Shown: positions 1 to 7,506 of the stretch, in pieces
Layout: each line of letters opens with the position of its first letter
Position numbering within the stretch: the first letter of the stretch is position 1
Source: Streptomyces sp. NBC_00094
GTDB taxonomy: Bacteria; Actinomycetota; Actinomycetes; Streptomycetales; Streptomycetaceae
Assembly (NCBI RefSeq): GCF_026343125.1
Contig: NZ_JAPEMB010000001.1
Span: forward strand, 5,647,501 to 5,711,500
DNA: 64,000 bases
Direction: 5' to 3'
Program-made: the position numbers and the translations under genes
The notes under the pieces: model-generated
Told to the model about the DNA's origin: nothing
Databases searched by the model: none
Seen by the model: only the letters and a program-made list of their open reading frames with translations

Positions 1-2
1 AC

Positions 3-602
3 TTCGTCCACCAGTCCGCCACCCGCTTCTGGACGAAACTGGAGTTCCTCACCGGCCTCGCGATCCTCGTCACCCGCTCCCACGGCACCGAGAACCTGCC
101 GCCCGTCACCCAGGCCGTCGGCCGGCTCCTCGGCATGGTCGCCCAGGCCAAGGCCTTCGTCCTCGCCGCCGAAGCCTCGTACGAGGAGGTCGACGAGGGC
201 CGCGGCGGGGTCCGGCCGGGCCAGGAGATCTCCTTCGCCCAGCGGATCATGGCCGGCGAGCTCTACCCGCGCGCCGTCCAGGACATCAAGCTCCTCGCCG
301 GCGGCGCCCTCGTCCAGCTCCCCGCGAGCGGCCGGGACCTCCTCCACCCCGAACTCGGGCCGCTGGTCCGGCAGTACTTCCGCACCCCGGGCCACCCCGC
401 CGAGGACCGCCTGAAGCTCCTCAAACTGGCCTGGGACGCGCTCGGTTCCGAGTTCGCGGGCCGCCACGAGCAGTACGAGCGCTTCTACCACGGAGCCCCG
501 CACGTCTACCTGACCATGCAGACCTGGGCGGGCTCCGCCGCGGAGTGCGAACGGCTCGCCCAGTCCTGCCTCGACGGCTACGGCCTGGGGACGACCCGGT
601 GA
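3..602 (+). CDS. HpaB-type flavin-dependent aromatic hydroxylase, 3' part (gene starts before the window)
   Basis: The first base pairs already lie in an open frame that reads FVHQSATRFWTKLEFLTGLA and ends at TGA 600-602, so this is the C-terminal 199 residues of a longer gene. The block YERFYHGAPHVYLTMQTW near the end and the helical segment before it are typical of the C-terminal domain of 4-hydroxyphenylacetate 3-monooxygenase (HpaB/PvcC family). These enzymes use FADH2 supplied by a separate reductase and O2 to hydroxylate phenols. No reductase is visible here. The stop overlaps the GTG start of the next gene by 3 nt, so the two are almost certainly co-translated. Substrate unknown; the neighbours (PrnB-like and PhzS-like enzymes) suggest an aromatic natural product rather than catabolism, which is inference. 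Confidence 0.82.
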   Translation, partial: FVHQSATRFWTKLEFLTGLAILVTRSHGTENLPPVTQAVGRLLGMVAQAKAFVLAAEASYEEVDEGRGGVRPGQEISFAQRIMAGELYPRAVQDIKLLAGGALVQLPASGRDLLHPELGPLVRQYFRTPGHPAEDRLKLLKLAWDALGSEFAGRHEQYERFYHGAPHVYLTMQTWAGSAAECERLAQSCLDGYGLGTTR

Positions 603-2026
603 CGAAGCCGCCGGCGGCGCGGCGCGGGGCACTCGTCCTCCTCGCCGCCACCCAGCTCCTGCTGATCACGGACACCGCGATCGTCAACGTCGCCCTGCCC
701 TCCGTCGGCGCCGACCTCGGGTCCGGCTCCGCGAGCCTCTCCTGGGTCGCCAACGCCTACCTGATCACCTTCGGCGGACTGCTCCTCCTCGCGGGCCGCT
801 GCGCCGACCTCCTCGGCCACCGGCGGGTCCTCCTCGCCGGCCTCGCCCTGCTCGCCGCCGCCTCGGCCGCCGGCGGCCTCGCACCCGGGGCCGCCGCGCT
901 CGTCGCCGCCCGGGCCGCCCAGGGCGTCGGCGCCGCCCTCGCCGCGGCCGCCGCCTTCGCCCTGCTGCTCCTGCTCTTCCCCCACGGACCCGCCCGGCAC
1001 CGGGCGCTCGGAGCCTTCGCCGCGATGGGCGGACTCGGCGGAGTCCTCGGTACGGTCCTCGGCGGCGTCCTCACCGAACTCCTCGGCTGGCGCTCCACGT
1101 TCTGGCTGAACGTGCTGCTCGCCGCCGTGCTCGCGATCCTGGCCCTCCGTCTCCTCGACGACCGCGCCGGCCACCTCGGCGGCGGCTTCGACCTCGCCGG
1201 GGCGCTCACCGCGACCGCCGGAACCGGGCTCGTCGCCTACGCGCTCGTCGGCGGGGCCGCGTCCGGCTGGACCTCCGCCCGCACCCTCGGCGCCGGGGGA
1301 GCCGGGCTCGTGCTGCTCCTCGCCTTCGCCGCCGTCGAGACCCGGGCCGCCGCGCCCCTCGTCCCGCCCCAGGTGCTGGCCCGCCCCGCGCTCCGGCTCG
1401 CCAACGTCCTCGCCGCGCTCGCCCAGACCGCCCTGTTCCCGATGTTCTTCCTGGTCAGCCTCTACCTCCAGAGCGTCCTCGGGTACGCGCCCCTGGGCGG
1501 CGGCCTCGGCCTGCTGCCGCTCTCGCTCGTCGTCGTCGCGGTCGCCCCGCAGACCGGCCGGCTCCTCTTCCGGATCGGCCTGCACCGGACCATGACCCTC
1601 GGCTTCGTCCTGCTCTGCGCCGGCACCCTGTGGCTGGCCCTCGCGCTCACCGCCGACGGCACCTTCGCGAGCACGGTCCTCGCCCCCAGCCTGCTCCTCG
1701 GCGCCGCGCTGCCGCTCGTCATGGTCACCACCAACGTGGCCGCCACCGCCGAGGCCGCGCCCGAGGAGACCGGACTCGCCTCCGGGCTCGTCAACACCAG
1801 CCAGCAGTTCGGCTCCGTCCTCGGCCTCGCCGTCCTGGTGGCCGTCGCCACCTCCCGTACCGAGGCGGGGGACGCCACCCGCGCCGCCGCCGAGACGGCC
1901 GGCTTCCGCGCCGCGCTGCTCACCGGCGCGGCCTTCGCCGCCCTGGCCGCCCTGCTCTCCGTACGCCTCCACCTCCCGGAGCGGGCCCCGGCCCCCGAGG
2001 AGGCCGGTGTACCCGAGCGACGCTGA
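599..2026 (+). CDS. MFS drug/metabolite exporter (DHA2/EmrB-QacA type)
   Basis: A 475-residue, extremely hydrophobic protein. The first helix carries the motif TDTAIVNVALPSVGADLG and is followed by LLLAGRCADLLGHRR, the A-type loop of the major facilitator superfamily; the length fits the 14-helix proton-coupled export branch. The GTG at 599 is chosen because it overlaps the upstream stop (GTGA), the usual coupling in Streptomyces operons; an ATG 54 nt upstream lies inside the HpaB-like gene and would add a non-conserved arginine-rich leader. In a cluster of oxygenases such a pump normally exports the product or gives self-resistance (inference). Confidence 0.85.
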   Translation: MTKPPAARRGALVLLAATQLLLITDTAIVNVALPSVGADLGSGSASLSWVANAYLITFGGLLLLAGRCADLLGHRRVLLAGLALLAAASAAGGLAPGAAALVAARAAQGVGAALAAAAAFALLLLLFPHGPARHRALGAFAAMGGLGGVLGTVLGGVLTELLGWRSTFWLNVLLAAVLAILALRLLDDRAGHLGGGFDLAGALTATAGTGLVAYALVGGAASGWTSARTLGAGGAGLVLLLAFAAVETRAAAPLVPPQVLARPALRLANVLAALAQTALFPMFFLVSLYLQSVLGYAPLGGGLGLLPLSLVVVAVAPQTGRLLFRIGLHRTMTLGFVLLCAGTLWLALALTADGTFASTVLAPSLLLGAALPLVMVTTNVAATAEAAPEETGLASGLVNTSQQFGSVLGLAVLVAVATSRTEAGDATRAAAETAGFRAALLTGAAFAALAALLSVRLHLPERAPAPEEAGVPERR

Positions 2027-2076
2027 CCGGCACCACCTTCCGAACGATGCCCACGACCACCGGCACGTGAGCCGAA

Positions 2077-2112
2077 GGGGCGCGCGGCCGTCGACAGCCG
2101 CGCGTGCGCCCC
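2077..2112 (+). terminator. GC-rich hairpin between the MFS gene and the PrnB-like gene
   Basis: GGGGCGCGCGGC (2077-2088) pairs with 2097-2112 (GCCGCGC...GCGCCCC) around an 8-nt loop, with a small bulge in the right arm. It has no U-tract. It could terminate the HpaB-MFS transcript or attenuate readthrough into the next genes, whose ribosome binding site begins only 24 nt later. Confidence 0.5.
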
Positions 2113-2149
2113 GGAGGCGAACCGAGCCTCAAACGAAAAGGAGCGTTCC

Positions 2150-3256
2150 TTGTTCGGCGATCCGCGTCATCGGACCGAGGACATACGAGCCGCCGACCCG
2201 CTGGGCGCCGACGCCCTGCTCGCCGCGGTGCCCGCGATGAACGCCGCGGGCGACACGGCCGCCCTGGCCGTCGCGCTGCGCGCCCTGCTCCCCGACCCGG
2301 ACCGGGCCGCGGAGTGGAGCGTCGGGGACGCGCTGGCGGCGATGCGGGACCTCGGCATCCTGCTCGGCTCGCTGAAGCGGCACGGAGTGCAGCCGCTCGC
2401 GGCCGTCCCCGAGGCGCTTCCGGTGCTCGAACTCCTGGGCCGCCGCACGGACATGGTGCCCCGGGACACGGTCCACCACTACACGACCTGGAACCCGGTC
2501 GGCCGGCGCCGCCGCTCGTACACCGGCCACCCGGCGGAGGCCCGGCTCCAGGAGGCGGTCCGGATGGTGTTCCCGGGCCTGGTCGCGGCGCTCGACGACT
2601 GCTCCCGGATCGCCCGGCTCGAACCGTACGACCCCGGCTTCGCCACCGCCTTGGACCGGGTCGCCCGGCACCTGCGGGCGATGGTGGACTCGATCGACCT
2701 CACGGTCGCGCAGGTCTCGCCGGAGTACTTCGCGGTGACCCTGCGGCCGTACTTCGAGGAGGTCGAGGTGGCGGGCCGCGACTACCTGGGTCCGGCCGCC
2801 GCGCAGGTCCCGCTCTGGCCGGTCGACCTGACGCTCTGGCAGTGCGACCGCCCCGACCCCGCCTACGACGCCTTCCTGGCCGAGTCGCTGCCGTACGCGC
2901 TGCCGGCCTGGCGGGAGTTCCACGACCGGCACCGGGGCGGGGTGTCGGCGGTGAGCAAGCTGTCGGCGGCGGTCGACCGGCTGCGGGCCGACCGGCTGCC
3001 GTCCCCGCTCTCCGCCTCGGCGGCCGCGCTCGGCCGGGTGTTACGGATCCTCAAGACGTTCCGGGCCCGCCACATCGGCATCGCCCGCAAGGCGTACAGC
3101 GACGACCTGCGCCGGTACGAGGAGGGCAGCGGCGGCGCCCCCGTCGCGCTGCTGCGCTCGATCCTCGACCTCACCAGGGAGAACGAGACCATGGTGCGCC
3201 GTTCGACCGAGCGCCGCCGGCCCGCCGGGGCCCCTGCCGGACCGACGGCCGCGTAG
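2150..3256 (+). CDS. PrnB-family (DUF1864) heme enzyme, monodechloroaminopyrrolnitrin synthase-like
   Basis: A 368-residue protein that resembles PrnB, the heme enzyme of pyrrolnitrin biosynthesis that belongs to the tryptophan/indoleamine 2,3-dioxygenase superfamily and rearranges 7-chlorotryptophan into an aminophenylpyrrole. Recognised blocks are DVLxAMRDLGILLGSLK-like residues 60-80, the signature VHHYTTWNPVGRR near residue 105, and FRARHIGIARKAYS near residues 303-316. His308 in RHIG is the likely proximal heme ligand; PrnB uses a histidine at about the same distance from the N-terminus. Start: TTG 2150, 6 nt after AAAAGGAG (2136-2143). A halogenase (prnA type) or prnC/prnD partners are not in view, so the substrate is probably tryptophan or another indole rather than a pyrrolnitrin intermediate (inference). 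It is followed 22 nt later by a PhzS-like gene. Confidence 0.75.
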   Translation: MFGDPRHRTEDIRAADPLGADALLAAVPAMNAAGDTAALAVALRALLPDPDRAAEWSVGDALAAMRDLGILLGSLKRHGVQPLAAVPEALPVLELLGRRTDMVPRDTVHHYTTWNPVGRRRRSYTGHPAEARLQEAVRMVFPGLVAALDDCSRIARLEPYDPGFATALDRVARHLRAMVDSIDLTVAQVSPEYFAVTLRPYFEEVEVAGRDYLGPAAAQVPLWPVDLTLWQCDRPDPAYDAFLAESLPYALPAWREFHDRHRGGVSAVSKLSAAVDRLRADRLPSPLSASAAALGRVLRILKTFRARHIGIARKAYSDDLRRYEEGSGGAPVALLRSILDLTRENETMVRRSTERRRPAGAPAGPTAA

Positions 3257-3278
3257 CGCCGTGAAAGGAGCAGTCGAG

Positions 3279-4613
3279 ATGTCGTCCCCCCTCTCCTCCC
3301 TGTACGGGAACGGGCCGCACGTCGTGATCGCCGGTGGCGGTGTCGCCGGGCTGACCACCGCGCTCTCCCTGCACGCCGCCGGATTCGAGCGGGTCACGGT
3401 CGTCGAGGCGGCGCCCGCGATCCGCCCGGTCGGCGCCGGACTCAACCTGATGCCGAACGCGGTCCGCGAACTGGACGCGCTCGGCCTGCTCGACGCGCTG
3501 GCCGCGGGCGCGCTGCCCACCCGCGAGCTGCGCTACTACCACCGGTCGGGCGGCCTGATATCCCGTGAGCCGCGCGGCCTCGGCGCGGGCTACCGCTGGC
3601 CGCAGCTCTCGGTGCACCGCGCGCACCTCCAGCAGGTCCTGGCGGGGGCGGTACGGGCCAGGCTCGGCGCGGCGTCGCTGGTGACCGGGGTCCGGGTGAG
3701 CGGGGTGGAACCGCTCCCGGACGGCCGGCCCCGGCTGCGCCTCGAACACCGGTCGGGGGCCGCCAGGGGCCGGGCCTCGCTCGAACCGGACGTGCTGGTC
3801 GGCGCGGACGGCATCCGGTCCGCGGTCAGGGCGGCGCTGCACCCGGGCGAGGGCGGGCCGCCGTGGAACGGGATGCTGGTGTGGCGGGGGGTGTCCCGGA
3901 TGCCGGCGCGGGCGGTGGGTTCGTTCATGGTCGTCGCGGGTGACAACCGGCAGAAGGCCGTGGTGTACCCGATGAGCCGGCCGACGGGACCGGACCGCGA
4001 GGTCCTGGTGAACTGGGCGCTGGCCCGCCCGGCTGACCCCGGGTGCTGCGCGTCCGGGGCGGAACGGTCGCGCGGCGACTGGGACCGCTCCGTCCCCGTG
4101 GAAACGTTTCTCCCCTTCTACGAGGGATGGGAGTTCGACGGCGTCAGCATCCCCGCCGTGCTGCGCGCCGCCGACTCCGCGCACGAGTACCCGATGGTCG
4201 ACCGCGAGCCCCTGGCCCGCTGGACCCACGGCCGTACGACCCTCGTCGGCGACGCCGCCCACGCCATGTACCCGATCGGCTCCAACGGGGCCACCCAGTC
4301 GATCGTCGACGCGCGCGCCCTCGCGCACGCGCTGGCCCTGCACGGTGACCCGGCCGAGGCCCTCGCCGCGTACGAGCGTGACCGCCGGCCCGCCATGACC
4401 GCGCTCCAGCACGCCAACCGGCGGCTCGGCCCCGAGGTCGTCATCAACCTCGCCCACGAGCGCGCGCCGCACGGCTTCACCGACATCCACGAGGTCATCC
4501 CGGCGGAGGAACTCGCCGCGATCGCCGGGCGGTACGCGGCGACGGGCGCCTTCGACCCGGCGACGGTCAACCAGGGCTCCCCGTACGAGGTCCCGCTGCC
4601 CGCCGTCGGGTGA
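3279..4613 (+). CDS. FAD-dependent aromatic monooxygenase, PhzS-like
   Basis: Group A flavoprotein monooxygenase of 444 residues. The N-terminus HVVIAGGGVAGLTTALSL is the Rossmann ADP-binding site, VLVGADGIRSAVR is the DG motif, and TLVGDAAHAMYPIGSNGA is the second FAD motif. The run TRELRYYHRSGG...EPRG and the later EYPMVDREPLARW closely resemble PhzS, which oxidatively decarboxylates and hydroxylates a phenazine carboxylate with NADH and O2. Start ATG 3279 is preferred over GTG 3261 because GGAG lies 8 nt upstream of it. It is probably co-transcribed with the PrnB-like gene. It could hydroxylate the heme-enzyme product; the substrate is not predictable from sequence. Confidence 0.82.
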   Translation: MSSPLSSLYGNGPHVVIAGGGVAGLTTALSLHAAGFERVTVVEAAPAIRPVGAGLNLMPNAVRELDALGLLDALAAGALPTRELRYYHRSGGLISREPRGLGAGYRWPQLSVHRAHLQQVLAGAVRARLGAASLVTGVRVSGVEPLPDGRPRLRLEHRSGAARGRASLEPDVLVGADGIRSAVRAALHPGEGGPPWNGMLVWRGVSRMPARAVGSFMVVAGDNRQKAVVYPMSRPTGPDREVLVNWALARPADPGCCASGAERSRGDWDRSVPVETFLPFYEGWEFDGVSIPAVLRAADSAHEYPMVDREPLARWTHGRTTLVGDAAHAMYPIGSNGATQSIVDARALAHALALHGDPAEALAAYERDRRPAMTALQHANRRLGPEVVINLAHERAPHGFTDIHEVIPAEELAAIAGRYAATGAFDPATVNQGSPYEVPLPAVG

Positions 4614-4630
4614 GACACGCGGGGCGGTGA

Positions 4631-4659
4631 CGTCCCGGGCCGTCGACGGGCCGGGGACG
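4631..4659 (+). terminator. Terminator hairpin after the PhzS-like gene
   Basis: Arms 4631-4641 and 4649-4659 (CGTCCC.GGCC against GGCC.GGGACG) form 10 of 11 pairs around an 8-nt loop, 18 nt after the stop. It marks the right edge of the putative biosynthetic unit. Confidence 0.55.
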
Positions 4660-4810
4660 GGCCGGGGACGGCGGCCACACGTCGGGCGGCCCCCGGCCTC
4701 CTGCCCCCGGCCCCCAACCCCCGGCGACACGCCATGACGCGCCGTCCGTCGCGCTGATCGTGTGCCGCGCCGCGCCGGGTCACGCGCCGTGGCCCGACCG
4801 GGCCGGGTGC

Positions 4811-4854
4811 CCTACCGTCGGAGCGGAACGACGGACGCACAGCGTGGTGCGTCC
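4811..4854 (+). promoter_or_regulatory. Probable glgP promoter -10 and leader hairpin
   Basis: TACCGT at 4813-4818 is a plausible -10 hexamer. Downstream, GGACGCAC (4833-4840) and GTGCGTCC (4847-4854) form a perfect 8-bp hairpin with a 6-nt loop in the presumed 5' leader, about 35 nt before the glgP start. The remainder of 4660-4810 is low-complexity G/C without a visible gene. Confidence 0.4.
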
Positions 4855-4889
4855 ACTCCGCTCCGTACTCGCCTGCGAAGGTGGAACGC

Positions 4890-7439
4890 GTGAAGGCAAT
4901 CCGTCGATTCACCGTGCGTCCCGTCCTCCCCGACACCCTTCGACCCCTCGCCGACCTCGCGCACAACCTGCGCTGGTCCTGGCACGAGCCCACCCGCGCG
5001 CTCTTCGCGTCCCTCGCCCCCGAGGGGCGGACCGGCGCCGATCCCGTCCGGGTCCTCGGCGCCCTCGAAGCGCCCCGGCTCGCCGCGCTCGCCGCCGACT
5101 CCGGCTTCCTCGCCCGGCTGGCGGCCGCCGCCGAGGACCTCGACACCTATCTCCACGCCCCCCGCTGGTACCAGGGCCGGTCCGGCGAGAACCCCGCCGC
5201 CCTCGCCTACTTCTCGCCCGAGTTCGGCGTCGCCGCCGCCCTGCCCCAGTACTCCGGCGGCCTCGGCATCCTCGCCGGAGACCACCTCAAGTCCGCCAGC
5301 GACCTCGGCGTCCCCCTGATCGGCGTCGGCCTGCTCTACCGTCACGGCTACTTCCGGCAGTCCCTCGCCCGCGACGGCTGGCAGCAGGAGCAGTACCCCG
5401 TCCTCGACCCCGGCGAGCTGCCGGTGACCCTGCTCCGCGAGGCCGACGGCGCCCCCGCCCGGATCACCCTCGCCCTGCCCGGCGGGCGCAGCCTGCACGC
5501 CCACATCTGGATCGCCCGGGTCGGTCGCGTCCCCCTCCTCATGCTCGACTCCGACGTCGAGGAGAACGCCCCCGGCGAACGGAGCGTCACCGACCGGCTG
5601 TACGGCGGTGGCAGCGAGCACCGGCTCCTCCAGGAGATGCTCCTCGGCATCGGCGGCGTCCGCGCCGTCCGCACGTACACCCGGCTCACCGGCACCCCCG
5701 ACCCCGAGGTCTTCCACACCAACGAGGGCCACGCCGGACTCCTCGGACTCGAACGCATCCGCGAACTCCAGGACGAGGGGCTCGACTTCGACAGCGCCCT
5801 GGAGACCGTCCGGGCCGGCGCCGTCTTCACCACCCACACCCCCGTCCCGGCCGGCATCGACCGCTTCGACCGGAGCCTGGTCGCCCGCCACCTCGGCGAG
5901 GACGGCGCCCTCCCCGGTGTCGACACCGGCCGGGTCCTCGCCCTCGGCGACGAGACCCCGCTCGGCGGCGAACCCGGCGTCTTCAACATGGCCGCCATGG
6001 GCCTGCGTCTCGCCCAGCGCGCGAACGGCGTCTCCACGCTCCACGGCGCCGTCAGCCGGGCCATGTTCGCCGGGCTCTGGCCGGGCTTCGACGCCGACGA
6101 GGTGCCGATCACCTCCATCACGAACGGCGTGCACGCCCCCACCTGGGTCGCCCCCGAGGTCGGCCGGCTCGGCCAGGACCCCGCCGACCGGGAGCTGTGG
6201 GAGCTGCGCCGCACCCTGCGCGAACGGCTCGTGACCGACGTACGGGAACGGCTCCGGGCGTCCTGGCGGCAGCGCGGTGCGGCCGCAGCCGAGCTCGGCT
6301 GGACCGACTCCGTCCTCGACCCCGACGTCCTCACCATCGGCTTCGCCCGCCGGGTCCCCTCGTACAAGCGGCTGACGCTCATGCTGCGTGACAAGGACCG
6401 GCTGCGGGCGTTGCTGCTCCACCCCGAGCGGCCCGTGCAGCTGGTCGTCGCCGGAAAGGCGCACCCCGCCGACGACGGCGGGAAGCGGCTCGTGCAGGAG
6501 CTGGTCCGCTTCGCCGACGACCCCCGGGTCCGGCACCGGATCGTCTTCCTGCCCGACTACGGCATGGAGATGGCCCGGGACCTGTACCCCGGCTGCGACG
6601 TCTGGCTCAACAACCCGCTCCGCCCCCTGGAGGCCTGCGGCACCAGCGGGATGAAGGCCGCCCTCAACGGCTGTCTCAACCTCTCCGTCCTCGACGGCTG
6701 GTGGGACGAGTGGTTCGAGCCCGACTTCGGCTGGGCCATCCCGACCGCCGACGGCGCGGCCGCCGCCGACGAGGAGCGCCGCGACGACCTGGAGGCCGCC
6801 GCCCTCTACGAGCTGATCGAGCGCCGCGTCGCGCCCCGCTTCTACGACCGGGGCCCTGACGGGGTGCCGGCCGGCTGGACGGCGATGGTCCGGCGCACCC
6901 TCGCCGACCTCGGCCCGAAGGTCCTGGCCGACCGGATGGTCCGCGAGTACGTCGAGCGGCTCTACGTCCCCGCCGGCGCGGCCCGCCGGGCGCTCACCCC
7001 GGACCGGGCGAGGGAGCTCGCGGCCTGGAAGGCCCGGGTCCGGGAGGCGTGGCCCAAGGTGTCCGTCGACCACGTGGAGATCGGCGACGACCTCGCGGAG
7101 ACGGACGCCGAACTCGGTGCGACGCCCGTCGTCCGGGTCGGGGTCTCCCTCGGCGGGCTGAGCCCCGACGACGTCGAGGTCCAGGCGGTCACCGGCCGGG
7201 TCGGCACCGACGACACCCTCGTGGACACCCGTACCGCCACGCTGAAGCCGGCGGGCGGCCCGGACCTGGAGGGCCGGCAGCCCTACGCGGGCACCCTGGA
7301 GCTCGACCGCACCGGCCCCTTCGGCTGCACGGTCCGCGTCCTGCCCGCCCACCCGCTCCTCGCCCACCCGGCGGAACTGGGCCTGGTGGCGCTGCCGGAG
7401 GAGACGACGGGGGAGGGAGCGGGAGTCCTGCTGCGGTAG
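4890..7439 (+). CDS. glgP: Alpha-glucan (glycogen) phosphorylase, GT35
   Basis: 849 residues of the actinobacterial alpha-glucan phosphorylase type. It releases glucose-1-phosphate from glycogen or maltodextrin ends using PLP. An N-terminal DUF3417-like region (NLRWSWHEPTRALF) precedes the catalytic part; YFSPEFGV, NEGHAGLL, SITNGVHAPTW and FARRVPSYKRLTL are family blocks, and the PLP lysine lies in GTSGMKAALNG. Start GTG 4890 is chosen over GTG 4881 because GAAGGTGG ends about 5 nt before it and the mature start VKAIRRFTVRPVLP matches the family. It stands alone, facing the two-component genes; glgX, the debranching partner, is 11 kb away. Confidence 0.93.
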   Translation: MKAIRRFTVRPVLPDTLRPLADLAHNLRWSWHEPTRALFASLAPEGRTGADPVRVLGALEAPRLAALAADSGFLARLAAAAEDLDTYLHAPRWYQGRSGENPAALAYFSPEFGVAAALPQYSGGLGILAGDHLKSASDLGVPLIGVGLLYRHGYFRQSLARDGWQQEQYPVLDPGELPVTLLREADGAPARITLALPGGRSLHAHIWIARVGRVPLLMLDSDVEENAPGERSVTDRLYGGGSEHRLLQEMLLGIGGVRAVRTYTRLTGTPDPEVFHTNEGHAGLLGLERIRELQDEGLDFDSALETVRAGAVFTTHTPVPAGIDRFDRSLVARHLGEDGALPGVDTGRVLALGDETPLGGEPGVFNMAAMGLRLAQRANGVSTLHGAVSRAMFAGLWPGFDADEVPITSITNGVHAPTWVAPEVGRLGQDPADRELWELRRTLRERLVTDVRERLRASWRQRGAAAAELGWTDSVLDPDVLTIGFARRVPSYKRLTLMLRDKDRLRALLLHPERPVQLVVAGKAHPADDGGKRLVQELVRFADDPRVRHRIVFLPDYGMEMARDLYPGCDVWLNNPLRPLEACGTSGMKAALNGCLNLSVLDGWWDEWFEPDFGWAIPTADGAAAADEERRDDLEAAALYELIERRVAPRFYDRGPDGVPAGWTAMVRRTLADLGPKVLADRMVREYVERLYVPAGAARRALTPDRARELAAWKARVREAWPKVSVDHVEIGDDLAETDAELGATPVVRVGVSLGGLSPDDVEVQAVTGRVGTDDTLVDTRTATLKPAGGPDLEGRQPYAGTLELDRTGPFGCTVRVLPAHPLLAHPAELGLVALPEETTGEGAGVLLR

Positions 7440-7451
7440 CGCGATGGTCTT

Positions 7452-7506
7452 GGGGGTGTCCTGCCGATCAGGCCGGGCTCGCGGGGCTGATCGACAAGGC
7501 ACCCCC
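7452..7506. terminator. Bidirectional terminator between glgP and the histidine kinase gene
   Basis: GGGGGTG (7452-7458) pairs with CACCCCC (7500-7506) and CGATCAG (7465-7471) with CTGATCG (7487-7493), giving a long imperfect stem with a GC loop. The right arm touches the kinase stop codon at 7506-7508. It lies between convergent genes and can serve both. Confidence 0.65.

Noticed and set aside
4812..7502. Very long open frame antisense to glgP
   Set aside because: It mirrors glgP codons in a GC-rich genome and has low-complexity Gly/Glu/Arg composition with no domain; glgP has full family motifs.
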